Source: Methanomassiliicoccaceae archaeon (GTDB lineage: Archaea; Thermoplasmatota; Thermoplasmata; Methanomassiliicoccales; Methanomethylophilaceae). Taken from it: 64,000 nucleotides of DNA. Below are positions 36,436 to 46,297 of this stretch, one piece after another. Every line of letters starts with the position of its first letter. Position 1 is the stretch's first letter. Location: the NCBI GenBank assembly GCA_009778575.1, contig WRJJ01000001.1, forward strand, positions 1 through 64,000, written 5' to 3'. Position numbers and translations under genes: made by a program. The notes below the pieces were generated by a model that was not told where the DNA came from, did not search any database, and saw only the letters and a list, made by a program, of their open reading frames with translations.

Positions 36436-36810
36436 ATGGCAAGCAGCAAAGCAAGAGTACAGAGGAAGGTACAGGCGAATGCCCCCTCGCACGTAAAGAG
36501 AAAGATGCTCTCGGCACACCTCAGCAACGAGCTCCGCGAACAGTACGGAGTGCGCACCGCAAGGGTCTGCAAGGGAGACACAGTAGCGATAATACGCGGC
36601 GAAGAGGATGTCCGCGGGACCGAGGCAAAGGTCCTTGAGGTATTCACGAACACCGGTCGCGTATCTGTTGAGGGAGTCACCGTGAACCAGGCGGACGGGA
36701 CCGCAACGGTGTACCCGGTACACGCATCCAACCTGATCATAACCAAACTCAACACTGAGGATCAGTGGAGGATCGACGCGCTCTCAAAGAGAAAGGAGGG
36801 TAAACAATGA
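36436..36810 (+). CDS. rpl24: Ribosomal protein uL24
   Basis: SAHLSNELREQYGVRTARVCKGDTVAIIRG. Confidence 0.95.
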   Translation: MASSKARVQRKVQANAPSHVKRKMLSAHLSNELREQYGVRTARVCKGDTVAIIRGEEDVRGTEAKVLEVFTNTGRVSVEGVTVNQADGTATVYPVHASNLIITKLNTEDQWRIDALSKRKEGKQ

Positions 36811-37514
36811 GCGACCACATGAAAAGATTAGCCGCACCCAGGGCATGGCCACTCAAGAGGAAGATGGCCGTCTGGGCGACCAAACAGTCCCCCGGAGCGC
36901 ATTCGCTTGAGAGCAGTATGCCTGCAGCGATGGTGCTCAGGGATATGATGGGGGCATGCGACACCGCGAGGGAGGCAAAGAGGATAATAGGGAACCGCGA
37001 GCTGTTCGTTGACGGCGTGGCGGTAAAGAGCCCGAAGACCCCGATAGGGGTCATGGACACCGTATCGGTTCCAAAGATGAAACTCAACTACCGCATGCTT
37101 CTGACAGACAAAGGGAAGCTGTCGCTTGTGCCGATAGATGAGGAGGAGGCGAAATGGAAACTCTGCAGGATCGAGGGCAAGACCAAGATCAAAGGAGGCA
37201 AGATCCAGCTTAACCTCAGCGGCGGAAGGAACATGATCCTTGACAGCAACAAATACAGATCGGGCGACACGCTGAAGATCGATGTAGCGGACCAGAAGGT
37301 CCTGGACGCGTACCCTCTGGCGGACGGCGCGTCGGCGCTCATCATCCACGGGGCGCTTGCGGGAAAGGTCGAGACCATCGCAGAATATGTGGTGGTGAAA
37401 GGCCCGGCCGACAATGTCGTAAAGTTCAAGAGCGGGACAGAGACGGTCAGGAAGAACGTTTTCATCATAGGTTCGTCCAAACCTGAGATAAAACTGCCGG
37501 AGGTATCCGAATGA
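36807..37514 (+). CDS. rps4e: Ribosomal protein eS4
   Basis: MKRLAAPRAWPLKRKMAVWATKQSPGAHSLESSMPAAMVLRDM. Confidence 0.96.
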   Translation: MSDHMKRLAAPRAWPLKRKMAVWATKQSPGAHSLESSMPAAMVLRDMMGACDTAREAKRIIGNRELFVDGVAVKSPKTPIGVMDTVSVPKMKLNYRMLLTDKGKLSLVPIDEEEAKWKLCRIEGKTKIKGGKIQLNLSGGRNMILDSNKYRSGDTLKIDVADQKVLDAYPLADGASALIIHGALAGKVETIAEYVVVKGPADNVVKFKSGTETVRKNVFIIGSSKPEIKLPEVSE

Positions 37515-38020
37515 ACGCGATGAGACAGATCCACATAGAAAAAGTGACGGTCAACATCGGCGTCGGAGAGGCCGGAGAGAGGCTTGTGAAAGCGCAGAAG
37601 GTATTGGAGATGGTCACCGGCCAGAAGTCGGTGCAGACGATATCCAAGAACGTGAACAGGGACCTGGGCATACGCGTGGGGATGCCTCTCGGGTGCAAGG
37701 TCACCATGAGAGGGGAGCCCGCGGAGGAGTTCCTCCAGAGAGCGCTTCCCATAAGGGAGAGAAGGATCTATGCATACTCCTTCGACAAAGAAGGCAACAT
37801 GTCCTTCGGGATCTCGGACTACACTGACTTCGAAGGCATGAAGTACGACCCGGAGATAGGCATATTCGGCATGGACATCAACGTCGTCCTGAGAAGGACC
37901 GGGAACAGGATCACTCAGAGGACCGTCCTCAAAAGGAAGGTGCCGAAGAGCCACCGCGTCGACCGCGACGAGGCGATCCAGTACATGAAAGACAACTACG
38001 AGATAGAGGTGGTCGAGTGA
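37511..38020 (+). CDS. rpl5: Ribosomal protein uL5
   Basis: [22 protein letters not shown]... Confidence 0.96.
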   Translation: MNAMRQIHIEKVTVNIGVGEAGERLVKAQKVLEMVTGQKSVQTISKNVNRDLGIRVGMPLGCKVTMRGEPAEEFLQRALPIRERRIYAYSFDKEGNMSFGISDYTDFEGMKYDPEIGIFGMDINVVLRRTGNRITQRTVLKRKVPKSHRVDRDEAIQYMKDNYEIEVVE

Positions 38021-38163
38021 AACCAAAGAAACTGTTCGGTAGACAGGTAGGATGCACCCGCTGCGGACGCAGGAGGGGCATAATAAGAAGGTACGGAATG
38101 CACCTCTGCCGCCAATGTTTCAGAGATATGGCCCCGGAGCTGGGATTCAAGAAATATTCGTGA
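38017..38163 (+). CDS. rps14: Ribosomal protein uS14 (zinc type, short; not in ORF track)
   Basis: GTG start overlapping L5 stop: (M)[47 protein letters not shown]. Confidence 0.94.
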   Translation: MKPKKLFGRQVGCTRCGRRRGIIRRYGMHLCRQCFRDMAPELGFKKYS

Positions 38164-38173
38164 GGTGTAAAGA

Positions 38174-38563
38174 ATGCAGAGCGATCCACTTAACGACGCC
38201 ATGTGCGTCATGAAGAATGCAGCAAACGACGGAAAGAGCGAATGCATGATCCAACCCTCCTCAAAACTCATCGGCCGCGTGCTGAAGGTTATGCAGGACC
38301 ACGGATACATAAACCAGTTCGAGTACATAGAGGACGGCAAGGCAGGCAAGTTCAGAGTGATGATGGAAGGAGCCATCAACAATTGCGGTGTGATAAAGCC
38401 CAGGTATTCGGTGAAAGCGAGCGAGATAGAGAAGTTCGAGGCGAGATATCTTCCCGCCCAGGACTTCGGCGTTCTCATACTCACCACCACGGCCGGAGTG
38501 ATCACCCAGGACCGCGCCAAAGAGCTTGGCATAGGCGGCAAATTGTTAGCGTACATATACTGA
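38174..38563 (+). CDS. rps8: Ribosomal protein uS8
   Basis: DPLNDAMCVMKNAANDGKSECMIQPSSKLIGRVLKVMQDHGYI. Confidence 0.96.
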   Translation: MQSDPLNDAMCVMKNAANDGKSECMIQPSSKLIGRVLKVMQDHGYINQFEYIEDGKAGKFRVMMEGAINNCGVIKPRYSVKASEIEKFEARYLPAQDFGVLILTTTAGVITQDRAKELGIGGKLLAYIY

Positions 38564-38572
38564 GGAATAGAG

Positions 38573-39124
38573 ATGACAATAGCAGGGAAAATCGAAAGCA
38601 CCATCGCCATCCCCGATGGGGTGTCCGTCTCCAAGGACGGAAACACCGTGAAGGTCAAGGGACCAAGGGGTGAATTGAGCAGAAACTTCGCGTACCCCCG
38701 TGTTATTATTGCCATCGGAGAAGGAGAGATAAGCGTAAGCAGCGAATATCCGAGAACAAAGGAAAAAGCAATGGTAGGAACATTCGCCGCCCACCTCAGA
38801 AACATGATCAAAGGGGTCACGGTAGGTTTCACCTACACCCTTAAGATCGTATTCTCTCACTTCCCGATGAAAGTAGCAGTGAAGGATAACCGCGTGGAGA
38901 TCAACAACTATATGGGAGGCCATGCACCCAGATACGCAGATATTGCGGGCGGGTGCACGGTCAAGATCAACGGCAGCGACGTCACTGTTGAAGGCAACAG
39001 CATAGAAGCGTGCGGACAGACGGCAGCGAACATAGAGAGGGCGACATCCAGGCTCGGATTCGACAAGAGGATCTTCCAGGATGGAATATACATCGTCCAC
39101 AAATCACACAAGGTGAGAGAATGA
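38573..39124 (+). CDS. rpl6: Ribosomal protein uL6
   Basis: IPDGVSVSKDGNTVKVKGPRGELSR. Confidence 0.96.
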   Translation: MTIAGKIESTIAIPDGVSVSKDGNTVKVKGPRGELSRNFAYPRVIIAIGEGEISVSSEYPRTKEKAMVGTFAAHLRNMIKGVTVGFTYTLKIVFSHFPMKVAVKDNRVEINNYMGGHAPRYADIAGGCTVKINGSDVTVEGNSIEACGQTAANIERATSRLGFDKRIFQDGIYIVHKSHKVRE

Positions 39125-39822
39125 GCGTAAGGACACTGACGGACCTCCCCGGCCTCAAGGAAGGCAACATAGAGGAACTGGAACAGATAGGCATAACATC
39201 TGTGTCGGAGCTCAGGGACGCCCTCTTTGATGAGGCCAGGGTAAAAGAAGTGATAAAGAACCTGTCCGGAGTAGGGCCGAAGACGGTGGACAACTGGAAG
39301 GACGCGCTGAAGGGCGAGGTCCAAACATCCAAGGTCCCGGACGTCGAGATAGTGGAAGAGGCCGAGGACGAGGAAGAAGAGGATGCGGACGTTGAAGTGG
39401 TGGAGAGCGGGGCATACGTCGCCAAGGCGAAACCGGAGCTCAGCGACGAGACCGCGGAAGCGTTAGCGAAGAGGGCGATAATATCCGGCCGCAGGCCTGC
39501 GTTCAAAAGGCAGGAGTGGTTCAGATACTCTAAGCTCGGAGAGAAATGGAGGAAGCCGAAAGGCATACACTCCAAGATGAAAAGGCGGCTCAAAAGGCGC
39601 CCTCCGATGGTCGACATCGGGTTCAGGGGTCCGGCGGCCGCCAGGGGACTGCACCCCTCCGGATTCGAGGAGGTGCTCGTCTACAACGTGGACGGGCTTG
39701 AGGGCATTGACCCCAAGGCGCAGGCGGTACGCATAGGCGGGACCGTAGGCACTAAGAAAAGGATCGCGATAGAGGACCGCGCAGCAGAGCTGGGCATCAG
39801 GGTCCTAAACAGGATGGTGTGA
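39121..39822 (+). CDS. rpl32e: Ribosomal protein eL32 with N-terminal HhH-like extension
   Basis: Extension LTDLPGLKEGNIEELEQIGITSVSELRD...LSGVGPKTVDNWKD, acidic linker, then FKRQEWFRYSKLGEKWRKPKGIHSKMKRRLKRRPP. Confidence 0.92.
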   Translation: MSVRTLTDLPGLKEGNIEELEQIGITSVSELRDALFDEARVKEVIKNLSGVGPKTVDNWKDALKGEVQTSKVPDVEIVEEAEDEEEEDADVEVVESGAYVAKAKPELSDETAEALAKRAIISGRRPAFKRQEWFRYSKLGEKWRKPKGIHSKMKRRLKRRPPMVDIGFRGPAAARGLHPSGFEEVLVYNVDGLEGIDPKAQAVRIGGTVGTKKRIAIEDRAAELGIRVLNRMV

Positions 39823-39824
39823 AC

Positions 39825-40283
39825 ATGGATCTGAGAAACCAGAGAAGAATGGCGGCTGAGATCCTAAAATGCGGTGAGAACAGGGTCTGGATGAATCCGG
39901 ACAAGCTCGAGGATATCGAGGACTGCATCACCCGTTCGGACATCCGCATCGCGATAGAATCGGGAACGATAAAGGCGAAACCGAAACAGGGGACGTCCAA
40001 AGGAAGGATAAGATACGTAGCCAACCAGAAGGCAAGCGGAAAAAGGAAGGGCCCAGGCAGCAGGAAGGGAACAGCAAACGCACGCGTCCCGGACAAGCGC
40101 AGGTGGATAGCCACCATCAGGCCCATCCGTGATGAGCTGAAGACCCTGAGGGCGGAGGGGAAGATAACCCCCTCCGTCTACAGGTTCTACTACAGGAGGG
40201 CCAAGGGAGGAGTTTACAAATCCCGCAGGAACCTTAAGCAGCACATGGTAGCCGCAGGCCACCTGAAAGAGGAGGAGATCTGA
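39825..40283 (+). CDS. rpl19e: Ribosomal protein eL19
   Basis: MDLRNQRRMAAEILKCGENRVWMNPDKLEDIEDCITR. Confidence 0.96.
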   Translation: MDLRNQRRMAAEILKCGENRVWMNPDKLEDIEDCITRSDIRIAIESGTIKAKPKQGTSKGRIRYVANQKASGKRKGPGSRKGTANARVPDKRRWIATIRPIRDELKTLRAEGKITPSVYRFYYRRAKGGVYKSRRNLKQHMVAAGHLKEEEI

Positions 40284-40783
40284 TGGCGACAGGACCAAGA
40301 TATAAAGTTGCGTTCAGAAGAAGAAGAGAATACCGTACCGACTATTACGCCAGGAAGAGGCTTCTCAGAAGCGGTGAATCCAGGGTTGTGGTAAGGAGGT
40401 CCAACAGGAACGTTAGCGTCCAGTTCGTCGATTTCGACATGGACGGAGATAAGATCAGAGCCGCGGCGACGACCAAAGAACTGCGCAAGATGGGATGGGA
40501 GTACTCGTGCTCCTCAATTCCCGCTGCGTATCTCGTGGGATTCCTCGCAGGCAAGAGAGCGCTGAAGGACGGCATCGAATACGCCGTCCTGGACATCGGC
40601 ATGCAGAACCCGAAGCACGGAGGAGTGCTGTTCGCGGTCGTGAAGGGTATGTCAGACGCCGGACTGGAGGTTCCTCACAGCGAGGATGTCGTTCCGTCGG
40701 CGGACAGGATCGCTGGCAAGCATATCGATGATAAGATAGAGGCCGTCATGGGCGGCATCAAACAGAAGATGGAGGCTGAGTGA
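40283..40783 (+). CDS. rpl18: Ribosomal protein uL18
   Basis: YKVAFRRRREYRTDYYARKRLLRSGESRVVVRRSNRN. Confidence 0.96.
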   Translation: MATGPRYKVAFRRRREYRTDYYARKRLLRSGESRVVVRRSNRNVSVQFVDFDMDGDKIRAAATTKELRKMGWEYSCSSIPAAYLVGFLAGKRALKDGIEYAVLDIGMQNPKHGGVLFAVVKGMSDAGLEVPHSEDVVPSADRIAGKHIDDKIEAVMGGIKQKMEAE

Positions 40784-40784
40784 A

Positions 40785-41459
40785 ATGGATTGGATCCCGA
40801 AGACAAGATTGGGACAGATGGTCCTCAACGGAGAGGTCACAACCATGAGCGATGCGCTGGAGACGAGACTGCCTCTCCGTGAAGCGGAGATAGTGGACAT
40901 ACTCCTGCCGGACCTTAAGGATGAGGTGATAGACCTCAACATGGTCCAGAGGATGACCGACTCCGGAAGAAGAGTAAGATTCGCGGTGACCTGCATCGTC
41001 GGCAACGGCGACGGATTCATCGGCATCGGAAGGGCCAAAGGCAAAGAGGTGGGACCGTCCATCAAGAAAGCCATCGACAACGCGAAACTCAACATCATTG
41101 AAGTGAAGAGAGGATGCGGGTCATGGGAATGCGGATGCGGCCAGCCCCACACGCTGCCTTTTGAGGTGGTAGGGCGCACCGGATCGGTAACTGTGTTCCT
41201 GAAGCCGGCGCCGCGCGGCATATCGCTTGCAGTCGGGGATGTGGCGAAGAGCCTCCTGACGCTTGCGGGAGTGCAGGACGCATGGGGCTTCGCGAGGGGC
41301 AACACCAAGACCAAGGTCAACTACGCCATGGCAACATTCGAGGCGCTGAAGATGACCGCCCGCATGAGGGTGACAGAGGAGCAGGCCAAAGAGCTCAACA
41401 TCGTCCCGGGCCCGGTGGGCATCAAACTCACCGAGATCGATTTCTCCAAGGAGGAATGA
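40785..41459 (+). CDS. rps5: Ribosomal protein uS5
   Basis: TRLGQMVLNGEVTTMSDAL...FAVTCIVGNGDGFIGIGRAKGKEV. Confidence 0.96.
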   Translation: MDWIPKTRLGQMVLNGEVTTMSDALETRLPLREAEIVDILLPDLKDEVIDLNMVQRMTDSGRRVRFAVTCIVGNGDGFIGIGRAKGKEVGPSIKKAIDNAKLNIIEVKRGCGSWECGCGQPHTLPFEVVGRTGSVTVFLKPAPRGISLAVGDVAKSLLTLAGVQDAWGFARGNTKTKVNYAMATFEALKMTARMRVTEEQAKELNIVPGPVGIKLTEIDFSKEE

Positions 41460-41461
41460 GG

Positions 41462-41926
41462 ATGGCATACGCTGTGATACGCGTGCGCGGACAAGCGGAC
41501 GTCAACAAGGACATCAGGTACACAATGGGGCTGCTGGGTCTTACCAGGGTCAATCATTGCGTGGTGCTCCCCGAGAACCCTTCCATCAAAGGAATGCTGC
41601 AGATGGTGAAGGACTACTGCACATGGGGCGAGATCGATGAGGAGACCCTTTCCGCGATGATAAAGACCCGCGGGAAGATAACCGGCGACAAGGACATCAC
41701 CGACGACTATCTCAAAGAGATGACCGGGTTCGGAAGCGTCGAAGAGCTCGCCAAAGCGATGATCGAGAACGACTACAGGATGAGGGACATGGAGGACGCA
41801 AAGCCGGTCTTCCGCCTGCATCCCCCGATAAAGGGCTACGAGGGCAACAAACGTTCATTCAGGAACGGAGGCGCCCTGGGCTACAGGGGGAAAGAGATCA
41901 ACGACCTCATCAACAGGATGCTGTGA
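41462..41926 (+). CDS. rpl30: Ribosomal protein uL30
   Basis: MAYAVIRVRGQADVNKDIRYTMGLLGLTRVNHCVVL. Confidence 0.95.
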   Translation: MAYAVIRVRGQADVNKDIRYTMGLLGLTRVNHCVVLPENPSIKGMLQMVKDYCTWGEIDEETLSAMIKTRGKITGDKDITDDYLKEMTGFGSVEELAKAMIENDYRMRDMEDAKPVFRLHPPIKGYEGNKRSFRNGGALGYRGKEINDLINRML

Positions 41927-41935
41927 GGTGGGAAA

Positions 41936-42358
41936 ATGCCAAGCAGAACAAAGAAGATGAGGGGATCAAGGACCCACGGACGTGGGAAGAAAGCCGGCCG
42001 CGGAGCCGGACTCATAGGCGGACACGGACAGGCCGGTCTTTCAAAGACCGGCAAGATGTACATGCTCAAATACGACAGGGACCACTTCGGAAGGCATGGG
42101 TTTAAGAGACCCCAGTGCATTGTACGGGCGAACAGCACCATCAATGTGAGCGAGCTCGCAGAGAATGCGGAGAGGTTCGTATCGATGGGATTTGCGGTCA
42201 AAGAAGGGGATATGTATAATATCAACCTCACTGATGCAGGTATCGACAAGCTGCTCGGGAACGGGAACATAGCGATACCGGTCAAAGTGGCCGTCTCCCA
42301 AGTTTCGGCCAAGGCCCGCGAGAAGATCGAGGCCTCCGGCGGAAGCATAGCAGAGTGA
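41936..42358 (+). CDS. rpl15: Ribosomal protein uL15
   Basis: MPSRTKKMRGSRTHGRGKKAGRGAGLIGGHGQAG. Confidence 0.95.
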   Translation: MPSRTKKMRGSRTHGRGKKAGRGAGLIGGHGQAGLSKTGKMYMLKYDRDHFGRHGFKRPQCIVRANSTINVSELAENAERFVSMGFAVKEGDMYNINLTDAGIDKLLGNGNIAIPVKVAVSQVSAKAREKIEASGGSIAE

Positions 42359-42383
42359 CGACAACACCGAGGAGAAGATTGGG

Positions 42384-43922
42384 ATGGAAGAACAGCCAAG
42401 CTTGTTGTATAAGATAAAACCGATAAGCGACAAGCTCCCCGCGGTCAAACGCCCTGAAGGCCATGTGCATTTCAGGACCAAGATGATGTGGGTCGTTGTG
42501 ATATTGGTCCTCTATTTTGTGATGACCAACGTATACATATACGGCTTGGATCAGGCTCAATCTCTGGACCTGTTCGCACAGTACAGGACCATAATGGCGG
42601 GAGCATCCGGAACGATACTGCAGTTAGGTATCGGGCCGATAGTCACAGCCTCTATCATAATGCAGTTGTTCGTCGGTGCCAAGATAATCAAATTGGACCT
42701 GACCAGCAACAAGGACAAAGGATGCTACCAGTCAGTGCTGAAACTGCTTGTCATAGTGATGATAGTGGTGGAATCGGTGCCTCAGGTATTCGGTTTCCTG
42801 GTGCCGTCCGCCACATTCGAGGCCTCATGGGGTTCCATGGGCGCAAAGCTGCTGATCATATTGCAGTTGTGCGTAGGATCGTATATCGTGTTCCTGTTCG
42901 ATGAGGTGATATCCAAATGGGGTATCGGCAGCGGTATATCGCTGTTCATCGCGGCGGGAGTGTCGCAATCCGTTTTCACGGGAGCTCTGAACTGGTACCC
43001 GGTTGTTTCGGGCGAGGCCATGAGCCTCGCCAATCCGCCGGCAGGTACCATCCCGAAAGCGATCTACGTATTGTTCAATACCAACTCGGGAGAGATGGCG
43101 AACGGCGGTTACGAATTGATCTTCCTAGGGGAACCTAACCCAATGATAGCGCTGATAGGGACGGTGCTGATATTCCTGATCGTGGTGTACATCGAATCCA
43201 CGCGTATCGAACTGCCTTTATCGCACGGGAACGTGAGAGGCGCCAGAGGACGTTACCCGATCAAACTGATGTACGCAAGCAATATCCCGGTGATATTGAT
43301 GTCAGCCCTGCTCGCCAACGTGGGCATGGTGGCTCTGTTGTTGTACAGCAACGACTTCCTAAGCAGCATCCCATTCCTGGGGCATAACGATATAATAGGA
43401 ATATTCGAGGCCGGAAGTACCCATGCCACGGGAGGTGCCGCATGGTATCTGTCGGCGCCGATGGGAGTTACTAATTGGCTGATGCCCATTTTAGACCCCA
43501 TTAGCTACGGCAATGGACATTCGGTCATTCAGAACATAGGACATGTGATGATATACGGTACGGTAATGATCATGGGGTCCATTATGTTCGCGAAATTCTG
43601 GGTGCAGACCACGAATCTGGGGCCGGACGCGGTAGCGAGGCAGATCCAGAAGAGCGGTATGCAGATACCCGGATTCCGCAGGGACCCAAGGGTCCTGAAG
43701 AGGGTGCTGGAAAGATACATACCCACAATAACGATAATGTCGGGTGCGATGATCGGTGCGTTGGCCGCGGGAGCGGACATGATAGGTACCACGGGAAACG
43801 CATCCGGTACGGGTCTGTTGCTTGCCGTAGGTATATTGATACACTTCTACGAAGCGATAGGACGCGAGCAGATGATGGAAATGAATCCGATCATGAGAGG
43901 ATTCTTCGGCAGGGAGGAATAA
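42384..43922 (+). CDS. secY: Preprotein translocase subunit SecY
   Basis: Multi-TM SecY signature segments; spc-operon position. Confidence 0.96.
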   Translation: MEEQPSLLYKIKPISDKLPAVKRPEGHVHFRTKMMWVVVILVLYFVMTNVYIYGLDQAQSLDLFAQYRTIMAGASGTILQLGIGPIVTASIIMQLFVGAKIIKLDLTSNKDKGCYQSVLKLLVIVMIVVESVPQVFGFLVPSATFEASWGSMGAKLLIILQLCVGSYIVFLFDEVISKWGIGSGISLFIAAGVSQSVFTGALNWYPVVSGEAMSLANPPAGTIPKAIYVLFNTNSGEMANGGYELIFLGEPNPMIALIGTVLIFLIVVYIESTRIELPLSHGNVRGARGRYPIKLMYASNIPVILMSALLANVGMVALLLYSNDFLSSIPFLGHNDIIGIFEAGSTHATGGAAWYLSAPMGVTNWLMPILDPISYGNGHSVIQNIGHVMIYGTVMIMGSIMFAKFWVQTTNLGPDAVARQIQKSGMQIPGFRRDPRVLKRVLERYIPTITIMSGAMIGALAAGADMIGTTGNASGTGLLLAVGILIHFYEAIGREQMMEMNPIMRGFFGREE

Positions 43923-43925
43923 TGA

Positions 43926-44612
43926 ATGGCTAACCCCGGAAGCCCCCAGGCGAGACAGCAGATGCAGCAGAACATGCCCGCGATGCCGAAAGGCACGATG
44001 ATCGGCATGTTCCTGACACTTATCATCATGATGGTGGTAATGACGTTCAGGGAACAAATAGGTCAAGCACTGGACGTCGGACTCCATGTGATAGACTTCA
44101 GCGGACAATATCCGGTGCTGACCCTGGTCATCGCCGGTCTGATAATGATCACACTCAGCACCATCATAAGGACCTATATGACCGACTTCGTGAAACAGGC
44201 AAGGTCACAGAAGATCCAAAGCGACTTCAACAAGGAAATGCGCACGGCAAGACAGGAGAACAACCTTTACAAACTGAAGAAGCTCCAGGAAGAGCAGCCC
44301 AAGATGATGGCCAGTTCCATGGAGTCAAGCACAGCGATGATGAAGGTCATGCCGATCACCATGATGGTGGTGATACCGATATATGCCTGGGTCTGGTTCT
44401 TCATAGGGAACACCGTCCCGCCGGAAATGCTTTCCGCGGTAATGCCTTGGGGCGCAGCGAATCTCAATGAGACCATATGGTTCCTTCCGATCTGGATCGT
44501 CATCTATACTATGATAAGCCTGCCCATAGGCCAGCTGGAGAACAGATTCATCAGATATCTCCTGCTCAAGAAACGCCTTGCGGCGCTTAACGGCATCGAG
44601 AACAAGAGCTGA
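43926..44612 (+). CDS. EMC3/TMCO1 family (DUF106) membrane protein
   Basis: Three-TM pattern with KIQSDFNKEMRTARQENNLYKLKKLQEEQPKMM; downstream of secY. Confidence 0.85.
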   Translation: MANPGSPQARQQMQQNMPAMPKGTMIGMFLTLIIMMVVMTFREQIGQALDVGLHVIDFSGQYPVLTLVIAGLIMITLSTIIRTYMTDFVKQARSQKIQSDFNKEMRTARQENNLYKLKKLQEEQPKMMASSMESSTAMMKVMPITMMVVIPIYAWVWFFIGNTVPPEMLSAVMPWGAANLNETIWFLPIWIVIYTMISLPIGQLENRFIRYLLLKKRLAALNGIENKS

Positions 44613-44619
44613 GGCCGTT

Positions 44620-45159
44620 ATGAGGATAACCATCAGCGGCCCGCCGGGTTCAGGAAAGACGACCGCATGCAGGAATCTTTCCGCAAAGCTCGGCGTGAAA
44701 GCTGTGGTCTTCGGGGAATTCTTCAGAGAGCTTGCCAGAGAAAGGGGGATGACCCTGGCCGAGTTCGGCGAGCTTGCCGAGAACGACCACACCATTGATG
44801 AGAGGATAGACGGTATGATCCTCGATATCGCAAGGGAGAACCGCGATATCATTTTGGAATCCCGGCTTTCGGCGCATATGCTCACAAAGAACAACATTCC
44901 AGCTTTCAGGATATATCTGGAAGCGAGCCCTGAAGTGAGGATGTCCAGGGTCGGGATAAGGGAGGGGGAATCCTTGGAAGAGGTGTGCCGCCACACAATA
45001 GAAAGGCAGTCCTCCGAGGCAAAACGTTACAAAATGTATTATGATATAGACATTGAGGACAAAAGCGTGTACGATCTGATCCTCAACACGGAAGACATGG
45101 ATCCGGAACAGGTCGTGAACAGGATCCTTAAGGACATAGAGGAAAGCACTTGCTCGTAA
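44620..45159 (+). CDS. cmk: Cytidylate kinase (archaeal)
   Basis: MRITISGPPGSGKTTACRNLSAKLGVKAV; between EMC3-like and Cbf5. Confidence 0.92.
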   Translation: MRITISGPPGSGKTTACRNLSAKLGVKAVVFGEFFRELARERGMTLAEFGELAENDHTIDERIDGMILDIARENRDIILESRLSAHMLTKNNIPAFRIYLEASPEVRMSRVGIREGESLEEVCRHTIERQSSEAKRYKMYYDIDIEDKSVYDLILNTEDMDPEQVVNRILKDIEESTCS

Positions 45160-46142
45160 AAGACCCGAACACATTGCCCGATAAATGGGGCAAACGCCCA
45201 TCGGACCGCTCTTTGGGCGAACTTCTGAATGCCGGAGTGATAGCTCTCGACAAACCTTCGGGGCCCACCTCCCATCAGGTCACCGCATGGGCAAGGAATG
45301 CCCTCCATGTTGAGAGCATAAGCCACGGAGGCACCCTGGACCCGTACGTGAGCGGGGTCCTCCCTCTCTGTTTGGGCAAGGCTGTCAGATTGACGGACGT
45401 GGTCCTCTCCTCGGATAAGGAATACATCTGTCTGATGAGGCTCCACAAGGACATCGGAAAAGAAAAAGTGGAGAAGGTGATGGAGAAGTTCGTCGGCAAG
45501 ATATATCAGATGCCGCCGGTAAGGTCCGCCGTGAAGAGGCAGCTCAGGATAAGGACGATAAACGAACTGGAGATCATCGAGGCCGAAGGGCGCGAGATAC
45601 TGTTCAGGGTATCATGCGATGCCGGCACGTATGTCAGGAGCCTCTGCGTGGACATAGGTGAGGCGCTGGGATGCGGAGCGAACATGGTCGAACTGAGACG
45701 CACGCGCTCGGGAATGATGGCCGAGAGAGATGCGGCCACTTTACAGGATATGACGGACGCATACGTCTTCTGGCAGCAGATGGGCAGGGAGAAGTGGCTG
45801 AGGAGCATGCTGATGCCCATGGAGGTCCTGGTGGAGCCTCTGCCAAAGATAATCGTCAAGCCTACCGCCGTCGATGCGGTATGCCACGGGGCCGACCTCA
45901 CCGTCAAAGGCATACATATGCTGGATGAGGACATCAGGAAAAACGCGCTGGTCGCACTCATGACCGCCAGAGGAGAACTGATAGCCATTGGCAAGATGAT
46001 CATGTCGTCTCAGAAGATAATGTCCTTGGACCAAGGCAAGGCGGTGGATGTGGAGAGGGTCTTCATGGACAGAGGCCACTATCCAAAAATGTGGAGATTC
46101 TCAACGGACATCGAAGAGATGCAAACCGAACTTCTCCTCTAA
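45150..46142 (+). CDS. cbf5: tRNA/rRNA pseudouridine synthase Cbf5/TruB family
   Basis: GVIALDKPSGPTSHQVTAWARNAL...GGTLDPYVSGVLPLCLGKA. Confidence 0.94.
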   Translation: MLVKDPNTLPDKWGKRPSDRSLGELLNAGVIALDKPSGPTSHQVTAWARNALHVESISHGGTLDPYVSGVLPLCLGKAVRLTDVVLSSDKEYICLMRLHKDIGKEKVEKVMEKFVGKIYQMPPVRSAVKRQLRIRTINELEIIEAEGREILFRVSCDAGTYVRSLCVDIGEALGCGANMVELRRTRSGMMAERDAATLQDMTDAYVFWQQMGREKWLRSMLMPMEVLVEPLPKIIVKPTAVDAVCHGADLTVKGIHMLDEDIRKNALVALMTARGELIAIGKMIMSSQKIMSLDQGKAVDVERVFMDRGHYPKMWRFSTDIEEMQTELLL

Positions 46143-46176
46143 GTTAGCCGCCCCTTCCGTTTGCACGGGGGTTGAC

Positions 46177-46199
46177 CGTTTCCGAATATTGCGGAAACG
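46177..46199. promoter_or_regulatory. Palindrome cgtttccgaatattgcggaaacg (operator candidate 1)
   Basis: 8-bp arms; near-identical core repeated 41 bp downstream. Confidence 0.65.
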
Positions 46200-46215
46200 C
46201 TCAACAATTTTTCAC

Positions 46216-46242
46216 AGTGTTTCCGAATATTGCGGAAACACT
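46216..46242. promoter_or_regulatory. Palindrome agtgtttccgaatattgcggaaacact (operator candidate 2)
   Basis: 10-bp arms; same 21-bp core as copy 1. Confidence 0.65.
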
Positions 46243-46297
46243 ATACTCTGGCAAAAAGACCATTCAGCTGAATATTGAAGTTTTTGCGTGTTCTTGC

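Noticed and set aside
37088-38026. 312-aa minus-strand ORF
   Set aside because: Antisense to ribosomal proteins eS4 and uL5.
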